Source of the DNA: Archaeoglobus sp. JdFR-24
Lineage (GTDB): Archaea; Halobacteriota; Archaeoglobi; Archaeoglobales; Archaeoglobaceae
DNA length: 16,323 nucleotides
NCBI GenBank assembly: GCA_002011215.1
Contig: MTML01000090.1
Coordinates: 1 to 16,323, forward strand
Reading direction: 5' to 3'
Positions within the stretch are counted from its first letter, which is position 1; each line of letters starts with the position of its first letter. The position numbers and the translations under genes are program-made. The notes below the pieces were generated by a model. It saw nothing but the letters and a program-made list of their open reading frames with translations, searched no databases and had not been told where the DNA came from. Positions 1 through 7,597 of the stretch are shown here, in pieces.

Positions 1-174
1 AAGCAGAATCTGGAAAGGAAAGGGATTTATGTGAGAGCAACACACGGAGCTTTACTTGCTGAAGAAGCGCCTGAAGCTTACAAGCTCAGTGATGACGTTG
101 TGGATGTCGTACACCGAGCAGGAATTTCAAGGGTTGTTGCTCGGCTCTTGCCTCTTGGTGTGGCTAAAGGTTGA
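1..174 (+). CDS. rtcB: RtcB tRNA-splicing ligase, C-terminal end (5' truncated by window)
   Basis: The frame is open from the first base and ends at a TGA, giving the last 57 residues of RtcB. RtcB is the GTP- and Mn-dependent RNA ligase that joins 2',3'-cyclic phosphate and 5'-OH ends, for tRNA exon joining in archaea. Recognisable are the block [16 protein letters not shown], the [11 protein letters not shown] block and the terminal PLGVAKG. In characterised archaeal RtcB the penultimate lysine contacts the guanylate, and it is present here. The guanylylated histidine and most metal ligands lie upstream of the window. T-rich DNA just after the stop could serve as a terminator, but I see no strong hairpin. 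Confidence 0.93.
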   Translation, partial: KQNLERKGIYVRATHGALLAEEAPEAYKLSDDVVDVVHRAGISRVVARLLPLGVAKG

Positions 175-256
175 GTTTTCAATCTTTTGTGCCTTTTTAT
201 TCTTGCCCAATTTTGCAAGCAATTTCTATAATTTAACTCGAAAATTCCTTTAACTC

Positions 257-870
257 TCAGTATATCTCCTCAATGTATCTCTCAACAAGTTTTGAAATGG
301 CATCTCTCAGATGTCTATGAGTTGTGCTTTTTGAAATCCCGAGTACTTTTGAGATCTCCCAAATCGTAACATTTCTCTTGTTCGTAAAATACCCCATCTC
401 CCACGCTATTTTAAGTACCTTCCTCTGACTACCGGTTAACAGCGGTTTTTGTTCAATTCTTTTTTTATTTCAACTAGTTTCCACTTTCCAACATTCTCGA
501 CCTTTAAATAAGCTTGACTTAAACAAGAGATGCTAGGTACGACTAGTTTGTACATCCTACAGCCGTTCTCAACTAAAATTGGTGGTTTTATAAAACAGAA
601 CGATTCTTCAAAAGCCTTTATACCGGTAACATCTTCCACAACTACAAGAAATTCTAAGTTGGTTGGTGTCTTCTCGAGTATTTGAAAAAATTTGGTACTT
701 GGATGTTTTTCTATAAGTGGTAAATACTTCGATACATCTTCATTGGCTCTGGTGACCCTTACAAGGAAGAGAATATCATAATCGTTCAGGATTATGTACT
801 CAAGTATTTCCATACTGACTTTTTTATCTCTCGTCGCTATCTCTGGAAACTGCGACGGCATCTTCTGCAT
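257..870 (-). pseudogene. HTH_10 (Bat-type) transcriptional regulator, frameshifted
   Basis: Two minus-strand frames make one protein of about 204 residues. The first 144 codons form an N-terminal sensor-like region (FPEIATRDKKVSMEILEYII and onward) that runs out at TAA near 436. The DNA-binding part continues in another frame to a TGA at 257-259, reading LLTGSQRKVLKIAWEMGYF, then NVTIWEISKVLGISKSTTHR and HLRDAISKLVERYIEEIY. That is the helix-turn-helix typical of archaeal bacterioopsin-activator-like regulators. The break lies in a run of seven A (complement of T at 460-466); eight A would give an uninterrupted reading through KKRIEQKPLLTGSQR. An in-frame stop lies just upstream of the ATG at 870, so this is the first possible start, although family members often carry a longer N-terminus. 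The ligand or target is unknown. It may be a real gene with a sequencing error. Confidence 0.75.
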
Positions 871-871
871 A

Positions 872-964
872 AATCTGAGAGACGTTTACCCATATCCAGT
901 CGCTGACGCTTACTTAGAGTGGCACGATGTCAGTGATGAAGAAATGTTGAAGTTTTTAAAATAA
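872..964 (+). other. Orphan C-terminal coding fragment, unidentified
   Basis: A 30-codon open frame ends in TAA and reads NLRDVYPYPVADAYLEWHDV followed by SDEEMLKFLK. The composition is like a genuine protein C-terminus (acidic helix with a closing LKFLK). There is no start codon of its own. Further upstream the frame runs antisense through the regulator gene, so homology, if any, probably starts near 872. I do not recognise the family. It may be a gene end left behind by the rearrangements in this zone, or a chance open frame. Confidence 0.25.
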
Positions 965-1003
965 ATTGTTAGCTTTTACGCTCGTAGTAGTTTTTATAAA
1001 AAA

Positions 1004-1216
1004 TTAGTCATGTCTCGTCATAGGTGCAAATTTACCTCCTACCAGTTTCATAACTTCAACAATGAGCGATTCATAAGCATTCTTCTCATATCTCACCTTC
1101 ATAAGCAAGTTGCCAAGGTTCTCAGCTCCTCTTTTGCTCCACTTCATACTTGTTTTTCATACGCTTGCTTATCTCCTCCATCTTTCTCTCAATTCTGTTG
1201 TTGTGCCATGGAATTG
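1004..1216 (-). pseudogene. Transposase C-terminal remnant
   Basis: The minus strand reads IPWHNNRIERKMEEISKRMK then NKYEVEQKR, and after a frame change near 1125-1135 GAENLGNLLMKVRYEKNAYE then SLIVEVMKLVGG up to TAA at 1004-1006. An NN-RIER block followed by a basic helix is the usual setting of the last acidic residue in DDE transposases, so I take this as a transposase C-terminus of unassigned IS family. An in-frame stop lies just upstream of the IPW block, so the fragment starts abruptly where the recombinase remnant begins on the other strand. The plus-strand open frame over this interval is only its shadow. Confidence 0.6.
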
Positions 1217-1599
1217 TCGTCCCTCAAAATCGAAGACATCGATGTGAAGAGAAGGTTACTCAGAATAAGAGGGAAGGATCGCTATACGATTCTCTCTGAA
1301 GTAGCATTAAACACGTTTAAAGAATACGTTGAGAAATATAAGCCTGAAAAGTGGCCGTCTCTGGGGCAGTTCAGGCAATCTTTGAGAGGGCAAGGGATAA
1401 AGCTGGCATTAAAAAGGGTGCTACAGTTCATTCCTTAAGGCATTCATTCGCAATCTATTTACTCGAAAGTGGTGTTGATCTGAGATACATTCAGGAGTTG
1501 CTTGACCATAAGCATTCGAAAACGACAGAAATTTATACTCACGTGAGCATTAAGAATTTGAGTAGGGTTAAGAGTCCGTTTGGATATGCTGGAGGATGA
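1209..1599 (+). pseudogene. Tyrosine recombinase (XerA/XerD-like integrase) remnant
   Basis: The frame from about 1209 reads ELSSLKIEDIDVKRRLLRIR then GKDRYTILSEVALNTFKEYV. A second frame (from about 1351) reads [20 protein letters not shown], then [20 protein letters not shown] and [17 protein letters not shown]. Present are the HxxR box (HSLRH), the following His/Lys box (DHKHS) and the nucleophilic Tyr in EIYTHV. Missing are the whole N-terminal SAM-like domain and the first catalytic arginine, which normally sits just before the ELxxLK block. A few residues around the usual GGKGxKDR loop and at the frame change near 1350 also seem lost. It cannot be active. It resembles stand-alone or element-borne XerD-like recombinases rather than a large phage integrase. 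Confidence 0.8.
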
Positions 1600-1627
1600 A
1601 TCGTATAGGATGCACCCAGAATGAGTG

Positions 1628-1682
1628 TATACGCAATGCAGATATAGCTCCAATCAGGGGATGATATATGCAATGCGTATAT
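1628..1682. repeat. Inverted repeat upstream of the methyltransferase gene
   Basis: Two arms of about 18 bases, TATACGCAATGCAGATATA (1628-1646) and TATATGCAATGCGTATAT (1665-1682), are near-reverse complements separated by 18 bases. Each arm is also nearly palindromic around GCAATGC. The pair lies about 70 bases before the methyltransferase start and after the recombinase remnant. It could be an operator for the restriction-modification operon or an end of a vanished mobile element. I see no gene between 1600 and 1753. Confidence 0.45.
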
Positions 1683-1753
1683 GAACGAGTTGTCCGAAAT
1701 CGCCGGAAGCCCTTTATGGAAAATGTTAATATCGTGGGATTATAAGGCTAAAA

Positions 1754-3001
1754 ATGATGAACAACTGGGCAAAAATAATAATCGGCGATAGCCGAAAGAT
1801 GATAGAAGTTGAAGACAATAGTATAGATTTAGTTGTTACTTCTCCTCCTTACTGGCATATTAAGGATTATGGAGTTAAAGGACAAATTGGCTATGGACAG
1901 AGCTTGCATGAATATTTGAAAGATTTATACAGAGTCTGGAAAGAATGTTACAGAATTCTTAAACCCGGAAGGAGATTATGTATAAATATAGGTGACCAAT
2001 TTGCCCGCTCTATAATTTACGGTAGATACAAAGTTATACCACTGCATGCTGAGTTTATAGCTCAATGCGAGGACATAGGTTTTGATTATATGGGCTCAAT
2101 AATCTGGCAGAAAAAAACCACAATGAATACTACAGGCGGAGCGAATGTTATGGGTTCTTATCCGTATCCACCTAATGGGATGATTGAAATTGATTATGAG
2201 TTTATACTCATTTTCAAAAAACCGGGAAAAAGTGAGAGAGTCTCGAAGGAGATTAAAGAAAAATCTAAGTTGACCAAAGAAGAATGGAAAGAATATTTCT
2301 ACGGGCACTGGTATTTCGGGGGCGCAAGGCAGATAGAACATGAAGCAATGTTCCCGGAGGAATTGCCAAAAAGGCTTATCAAGATGTATACATTCGTTGG
2401 TGATACAGTCCTTGATCCCTTTCTTGGAAGCGGAACTACCATTAGAGCAGCTATAGATCTAAATAGAAATGCAATAGGTTATGAAATAAATGAAAAATTT
2501 TTGGATGTAATAAAAGAAAAACTTGGGTTAAAACATAGTCTGCTACAATTTAGTGAAAGTATCCAAATAATAAAGCGACAGACATCAATAGATGTTGATG
2601 AAATTGACTACGTTCCAAGAATTAAAGATGCCAAGCCAAAAATAGATCCCAAGAAGCTCAATTTTAAAAATGATAGGCTCTACAGGGTCGTGGATATTCT
2701 GGATGGACAAACAGTCAAATTAAACACAGGATTAGTAGTTAAATTCTTAGGGGTGAAAATAATTAAAAAAGAAGAAGCCTTAGAATATCTGCGAAAACAT
2801 ATTTTAAAAAAGGAAGTTTATCTTAAATTTGACAACGAGTCCGTCTTGGATGAAAATACGGTCAGCGCTTATGTTTATTTAAAAAATAAGATATTTGTAA
2901 ATGCCTATCTTATTAAGTCTGGGATAGCTATTCCAGACCTTTCAAAGAACTTTAAATTTAAAGATAAATTTGTTCAACTATGGAGGAATTGGTATGAATA
3001 G
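1754..3001 (+). CDS. DNA (cytosine-N4)-type methyltransferase with SNase-like C-terminal domain
   Basis: This is the modification enzyme of a type II restriction-modification operon. The catalytic motif TSPPYW (residues 29-34) precedes the AdoMet motif DPFLGSGTT (221-229), the beta order. The SPPY form points to N4-cytosine methylation, although N6-adenine cannot be excluded. Because the third gene is MjaI-like, the likely target is CTAG, as for M.MjaI. Residues about 309-405 are an added domain resembling staphylococcal nuclease: RVVDILDGQTVKL, then a KFLGV strand, then SAYVYLKNKIFVNAYLIKSG. By my alignment the SNase catalytic Asp21, Arg35, Asp40 and Arg87 correspond to Gln319, Lys330, Lys335 and Thr369, so it is probably a binding module and not a nuclease. 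There is a choice of two adjacent ATGs. The stop overlaps the next start. Confidence 0.9.
   Translation: MMNNWAKIIIGDSRKMIEVEDNSIDLVVTSPPYWHIKDYGVKGQIGYGQSLHEYLKDLYRVWKECYRILKPGRRLCINIGDQFARSIIYGRYKVIPLHAEFIAQCEDIGFDYMGSIIWQKKTTMNTTGGANVMGSYPYPPNGMIEIDYEFILIFKKPGKSERVSKEIKEKSKLTKEEWKEYFYGHWYFGGARQIEHEAMFPEELPKRLIKMYTFVGDTVLDPFLGSGTTIRAAIDLNRNAIGYEINEKFLDVIKEKLGLKHSLLQFSESIQIIKRQTSIDVDEIDYVPRIKDAKPKIDPKKLNFKNDRLYRVVDILDGQTVKLNTGLVVKFLGVKIIKKEEALEYLRKHILKKEVYLKFDNESVLDENTVSAYVYLKNKIFVNAYLIKSGIAIPDLSKNFKFKDKFVQLWRNWYE
2982..2986 (+). promoter_or_regulatory. Ribosome binding site GGAGG for the second operon gene
   Basis: GGAGG lies seven bases before the ATG at 2994, inside the last codons of the methyltransferase. 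It fixes the start of the nuclease gene and shows that the overlapping reading frame is really translated, even though it is interrupted later. Confidence 0.7.
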
Positions 3002-3936
3002 ACACTACCATATAATCACATGTGACGATGAAAACACTTTGGATAACTTTGTTAATATGGGAATAGTTGGAATACGTCTTGTTATTAGAGGAAATATAAA
3101 CTCAACGGTAAGAATGAATTGGGATATTTTAGCAGATATTGCTAGGTAAAAGAGAGAGACTATGTACTATTGCACGTAAAAGGTGTTATTCAGGGTCTTT
3201 TTGAAGTGGCATCCAATCCAATAATTGAGCAAAATTATGCACAATTATTTGATGGACCAAATATAGATACTAATACTTGGCAGAGTAATTTGGATACCAT
3301 ACAAAACATTGTTTCACAAAATCAGTATATTGGTGGATTCCCATACGGCCAGTAAACGACCTATTTTTTGAGAAAATAGATATGGATGTGATATTCCGAC
3401 GAATAGCTGAAGGTAAAATAACAAGCCTTCCTCAATGTTTAAGATACGAAGATAAAAATAAAACAGTTAAAGGTGTGACAAAAACAGATTTTGAGAAAAT
3501 CGTAGATATATTTTATAACTATTCCTCCCGTGTGACCCCACCGAATCAAATGCCCTCTACTCTTCAAAACCCTCAACCCATTGATTTTGATTATCTAACT
3601 GATGATGGGTATGAGAAAAATCTGAAAGCTATAATAGTACATAAAGTTCGTTCTAGTACAATGAGAATTACTGGGTTGAATTTTTCGCATGCGAATGTTC
3701 TTAATGCTGTTCCACTAGGTTATTTAAAAATGGCGGATGTTTTAACATGGTCAGAAACAAATAAAATTACAAACCCTTGGATTTGGGAGTTGAAGACGTC
3801 TAGTTTCAATAACTATGATGATTTAGCTGAAGGAATTAGAAAATTGAATGCAAGAGCATCATTCATCTATAGGTTACTGCGAAATGGCTATAAAATCGCA
3901 AGTATAATTTTAGCAAAAGGATTTGCGAGAAAGTGA
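2994..3936 (+). pseudogene. EVE/PUA-like domain plus PD-(D/E)XK nuclease, two frameshifts
   Basis: Three frames read as one protein of about 314 residues. Piece one starts MNRHYHIITCDDENTLDNF and ends at TAA near 3147. Piece two resumes VKERDYVLLHVKGVIQGLFE and ends at TAA 3353-3355. Piece three resumes PVNDLFFEKIDMDVIFRRIA and runs to TGA 3934-3936. Both breaks are healed by one added base (GG at about 3145-3146; GGCC at about 3347-3350). The first 150 residues resemble EVE/PUA-like folds, which read modified bases (GIVGIRL, DYVLLHV, GLFEV). The last 110 resemble a PD-(D/E)XK nuclease: YEKNLKAIIVHK, then ADVLTWSE and IWELKTS. It lies between methyltransferase and restriction gene, with overlaps of a few bases. 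It could be a second restriction nuclease or a modification-dependent one. Domain calls are by eye and moderate. Confidence 0.6.
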
Positions 3937-3940
3937 TAAA

Positions 3941-4609
3941 ATGGCTAAGGAATGGATATTAAATATGGCGACAAATAGGTGGGGATTGAACAAAAAGAAT
4001 AGCGTAGGTCCAGTATCACAATGGATTCGTGAATGTAGCCCGAAAACAATTAAAGATTGGGAGCAATTTTATTACAAAAAACTTGGCGATTTTCTCAAAA
4101 GCAAGGGTATTTCTTTATCCCCCGAGGAGTATCTCGAAGATCTGGGAAGAAAGTTATATGTGAAAATCACAGAGGTTATTCAAGCGGAAATTGAGGAAGT
4201 AGCAGAGGAAGATTGTATTCAGTATATCTATAATCTTGTAATTAACAGGACTTATGATGGCTATCTGACAGAAATAAAAACAATATATGGGAAATTACAG
4301 AGAGATCTGGGGGTAGAGATAAAACCTGCCCCTGATGAGTGGGATAGACTTTATAATGTGGATTTTTATATTCAAATTGGAGAGAAATATATTGGTTTGC
4401 AAATAAAGCCCATAACTTATGAACAAACACCAGAGATCCACAGGTGGAAAGAATGGCTTGACAAGACACATAAGAAATTTGAAGAAAATTTCGGTGGAAA
4501 AGTATTTATTGTATTTTCAATTAAAAAAGACAACAAAAAAGAAATTTATAACCCAGAAATAATTGAAGAAATAAGAAAAGAAATTGAAAGGCTTAAAAGA
4601 AGTAAGTAG
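3941..4609 (+). CDS. Type II restriction endonuclease, MjaI family
   Basis: A protein of 222 residues opening MAKEWILNMATNRWGLNKKN then SVGPVSQWIREC, the N-terminal signature I associate with the MjaI family (R.MjaI cuts CTAG). The nuclease core is visible as E111 in YLTEIKTI, D141 in VDFYIQIG and Q154-x-K156 in LQIKP, a PD-(D/E)XK site with Gln in the third position. The chosen ATG lies four bases after the previous stop; a TTG 18 bases upstream is open but overlaps that gene. AGTGA just before the ATG may act as ribosome binding site. It is intact, so the operon probably still restricts DNA. The C-terminus is strongly basic and lysine-rich (RKEIERLKRSK). Confidence 0.85.
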   Translation: MAKEWILNMATNRWGLNKKNSVGPVSQWIRECSPKTIKDWEQFYYKKLGDFLKSKGISLSPEEYLEDLGRKLYVKITEVIQAEIEEVAEEDCIQYIYNLVINRTYDGYLTEIKTIYGKLQRDLGVEIKPAPDEWDRLYNVDFYIQIGEKYIGLQIKPITYEQTPEIHRWKEWLDKTHKKFEENFGGKVFIVFSIKKDNKKEIYNPEIIEEIRKEIERLKRSK

Positions 4610-4758
4610 ATTAGGGCTTTATGCAACTCTCCGCTCGGTATCGCTCAGGACTTCAGATGTTCGCCAGACGTTATATTCACTCGGCGTCATCTGTCTTAAA
4701 ATATTTATAAATATGTGCAAATATTTATATTGGTCGATATGAAAATGAAAAATAGTTG

Positions 4759-7365
4759 TTACACCACCAAAAAATTTATCCTTATATATTTTTCTAACTC
4801 AGCAAAGAAAAATACTAAAGAAGATACAGTTACAACTCCAAACCACATCCTTGCATCAAGCGGTGCTGTATGCAGAATTACGTTGAAGTAAGGTGAATAT
4901 GTCGCTACTAACTGCAAAACGATCGTTGCAAAAATACCCAAATATATAACTCTATTCTTAAACTTCAGAGTTCTTATAAAACTCAAATCAATGCTTCTTG
5001 CGCTCAGCAGGTAGAATATTTCAAAAAACACTATCACATTCATTGCTATTGTTCTGGCTATCAGTTCGTTTTCGTTATATCTAAAGTACAGAGAGTATGC
5101 ACACACGACCAAAACTGTAGCTACCCAAATTATCCTGAATAAAATCGCCGGGTTCAACAACTCCCCAGTTATTGGCTTGAGCTTAAGCAGATTTGGCTCT
5201 CTGGGCTCAAAAACTAAAGTCGTTCCTAAAAGCACAGCTGTAACCGTATTAATCCATAGGATTTGCACCGGTAAAATCGGAAGTGTGATACCCAAAATAA
5301 AAGCTGCAAGAACCACAATCCCCTCTCCGACGTTTGTTGGTAGCATCCATGCAAGAATCTTTTGAATCTTTTTAAAGACATTTCTACCCTCATCAATAGC
5401 ATCTACGATCGTTGCAAAATTATCATCAAGCAAAATTATTTCCGCGGATTCTTTAGCCACTTCCGTGCCGGAGCCCATCGCAACGCCAACATCAGCCCTT
5501 TTCAATGCAGGGGCATCGTTTACACCATCCCCAGTAACCGCAACGATTTTACCCATTTCCTGCAATAATCTGACTATTCTTAGCTTCATTTTTGGCAAGG
5601 TTCTTGCAAATATGTTTGTTTCCTTTAATACTTCTTTAAGCTCTTCATCGTTCATTTTTTCGATTTCATCACCCGTTATAACGCTGCCATCAATGTCAAG
5701 CTCTTTTGCAATAAATAATGCAGTGCTTGGATGATCCCCAGTTATCATGATAACTCTTACACCAGCTTCCTTGCACTTCCTGATCGCTTCGTAACATTCC
5801 TCCCTTGGAGGATCGATCATGCATTGAAGACCGAGGAAGATTAAATCATCAAGGTTGTCTTCAATACTACTAAATTCTTCCAAGTCAACAAACTTGTATG
5901 CAAATGCCAGAACCCTTAAACCCTGAAAAGCGAACTCTGATGCTATCTTGTGAATATGACGTTCATCAAGTTCTACTATTCTTCCTTCCACCAAAGCCCA
6001 TCTGCACATTGAAAGAACTCTTTCTGCTGAACCTTTTACGTAGATTTCCACGAATTCTCCTTCTTTTACTGCGGTTGCCATATAGCGCAATGCGGGATCA
6101 AATGGAATTTCGTCAATAATTTTAAACTGTTTTTTAATTCCTGCCAGTGATGCAACTTCAAGAAGGGCAACTTCAGTTGGGTCTCCACTCGTTATAGGCT
6201 TCCCATCTTTTAAAGAATAAATTGCTGTATTACATATGTAGCCAGCCTTTATTGTGAGATATACATCAAGATGTTCTGCAAGTTCTTCTCTGCTGAGAAT
6301 AGAATCTTTGCTCTCTATATTGTACTCTCTCCCTCCAGCAAATATTCTTATTACTTTCATTTTGTTCTGTGTAAGTGTTCCAGTTTTGTCCGTGCATATT
6401 GTCGTAACACTTCCTAGAGACTCTACAGCTGGTAGCTTTCTAATTATAGCTTTTCTTTTTGCCATGTCTCTAACACCAATTGCAAGGCTCATTGTTACAA
6501 GAGCGGGTAAACTTTCAGGAATAGCTGCAACAGCTAAGCTAACAGAGGCTAAGAACATGAATGCAGGGTCGTAACTTCTTAGTAATCCAATTATAAAATT
6601 TAAGATCGAAACTGCAACGATTATAAAGAAAATAAATTTGCTAAGATGCTTTATTCTACGTAGCAAAGGCGTTTCAACACCTTTTTCTATTTTAACAGTC
6701 TTTGCAATCTTGCCTAACTCAGTATTCTCGCCAGTAGCAACAACAACCGCTTTTCCGTAGCCTTCAAGAACAAGCGTTCCGGCAAAAAGCATGTTGTTTC
6801 TCTCAGCAGCAGTCTTCTTCAGAATAGTTTCAGAAAATTTTTCAACCGGCGTGGATTCGCCCGTTAGTAAAGATTCATCGACGGTTAGATTTTTTGCTTC
6901 AAAAAGCCTTGCATCTGCTGGAACCTTCATTCCGGCTTCCAGTATTATTACATCTCCAGGAACGAGTTCTTTTGCAGGAATTTCTTTTTTAACCTTTCTT
7001 ATTACCCGTGCTTTAACCTCTACTATCTTCTTTAAAGATTCAATTGTTTTTTCTGCTTTTCTTTCCTGAATATATCCAATTACTGCATTTATCAGCACGA
7101 TTAAGAATATTATGGTTGTGTCCACATATCGACGAAGAAGTAACGTTATCAAACCGGCTACCATTAAAATGTAAATTAGAGGATCGTTGAAGTGAGAGAA
7201 AAATCTTAAAATTTCGCTAATTTTCTTTTCCTCTTTAATCTCATTATATCCATATAATACAAGCCTTTCTGCAGCTTCTTCATCTGTTATACCTTGAGGT
7301 GAGCTTTTAGCAAGCTTAAAAATTTCTGAAACTGGAGTCCTGTACCACTCAATTTCTTTATGCAT
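4759..7365 (-). CDS. P2-type cation-transporting P-type ATPase
   Basis: A full-length, 868-residue ion pump of the inner membrane. In order are the N-terminal cation-ATPase domain (WYRTPVSEIFKLAKSSPQG), the actuator TGES loop (168-171), the M4 motif PESLP (283-287), the phosphorylated Asp326 in DKTGTLT, nucleotide-domain KGSAE near 444-448, TGD near 542-544, the hinge TGDGVNDAPAL (611-621), and six C-terminal membrane segments. Compared with SERCA, the M5 Asn and Glu (N678, E681) and the M6 Asn and Thr (N706, T709) are kept, but the M6 aspartate equivalent to Asp800 is Ala710, and PEGLP is PESLP. The transported ion is therefore uncertain: Ca2+, Na+, H+ and Mg2+ are all possible. It is convergent with the restriction operon, across about 150 bases with AT-rich repeats and no gene, and divergent from the CBS gene. 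Confidence 0.93.
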   Translation of the reverse strand: MHKEIEWYRTPVSEIFKLAKSSPQGITDEEAAERLVLYGYNEIKEEKKISEILRFFSHFNDPLIYILMVAGLITLLLRRYVDTTIIFLIVLINAVIGYIQERKAEKTIESLKKIVEVKARVIRKVKKEIPAKELVPGDVIILEAGMKVPADARLFEAKNLTVDESLLTGESTPVEKFSETILKKTAAERNNMLFAGTLVLEGYGKAVVVATGENTELGKIAKTVKIEKGVETPLLRRIKHLSKFIFFIIVAVSILNFIIGLLRSYDPAFMFLASVSLAVAAIPESLPALVTMSLAIGVRDMAKRKAIIRKLPAVESLGSVTTICTDKTGTLTQNKMKVIRIFAGGREYNIESKDSILSREELAEHLDVYLTIKAGYICNTAIYSLKDGKPITSGDPTEVALLEVASLAGIKKQFKIIDEIPFDPALRYMATAVKEGEFVEIYVKGSAERVLSMCRWALVEGRIVELDERHIHKIASEFAFQGLRVLAFAYKFVDLEEFSSIEDNLDDLIFLGLQCMIDPPREECYEAIRKCKEAGVRVIMITGDHPSTALFIAKELDIDGSVITGDEIEKMNDEELKEVLKETNIFARTLPKMKLRIVRLLQEMGKIVAVTGDGVNDAPALKRADVGVAMGSGTEVAKESAEIILLDDNFATIVDAIDEGRNVFKKIQKILAWMLPTNVGEGIVVLAAFILGITLPILPVQILWINTVTAVLLGTTLVFEPREPNLLKLKPITGELLNPAILFRIIWVATVLVVCAYSLYFRYNENELIARTIAMNVIVFFEIFYLLSARSIDLSFIRTLKFKNRVIYLGIFATIVLQLVATYSPYFNVILHTAPLDARMWFGVVTVSSLVFFFAELEKYIRINFLVV

Positions 7366-7383
7366 CTGTTATGTTGTCTATTG

Positions 7384-7392
7384 ATTAAATAA
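7384..7392 (-). promoter_or_regulatory. Probable TATA box for the P-type ATPase gene
   Basis: The minus strand carries TTATTTAAT centred about 23 bases before the ATG. That spacing would place transcription start at or next to the start codon, giving a leaderless message as is common in archaea. No Shine-Dalgarno sequence precedes the ATG, in keeping with this. Confidence 0.5.
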
Positions 7393-7597
7393 TAATTTTG
7401 CCCAAAAAATAAGCCCTTAACCTCTTAGCGAGTTGATTGTGACCATCTACAAATTAGTAAAAATGTCTCGGCAAAAATCTTGCTGAGGTTACAATTTTAG
7501 ATTTTTGAGATTTATTATAAATTAAATTAGATAGTTATATTGCCAACATTTTTATGTTTTGTAGTCTTACATTAAATCATTAGGAAAGTGGAATGAG

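Noticed and set aside
1010..1210. Plus-strand open frame with a cysteine- and serine-rich N-terminus in front of the recombinase remnant
   Set aside because: It is the shadow of the minus-strand transposase remnant; the minus reading has transposase-like blocks, and the plus reading has no domain character until about 1209.
1628..1682. Possible CRISPR repeat pair
   Set aside because: There are only two arms, they are inverted and not direct, and there is no regular spacer series here or elsewhere in the window.
4610..4758. Possible promoter or small RNA in the AT-rich repeats between the restriction gene and the ATPase
   Set aside because: The two genes are convergent, so no promoter is needed. 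The repeated AAATATTTATA strings are common in such AT-rich DNA, and I see no stable hairpin or coding frame.
5177..7069. Several plus-strand open frames inside the ATPase gene
   Set aside because: They are antisense to a full-length conserved pump, with serine/phenylalanine-rich composition typical of shadow frames.
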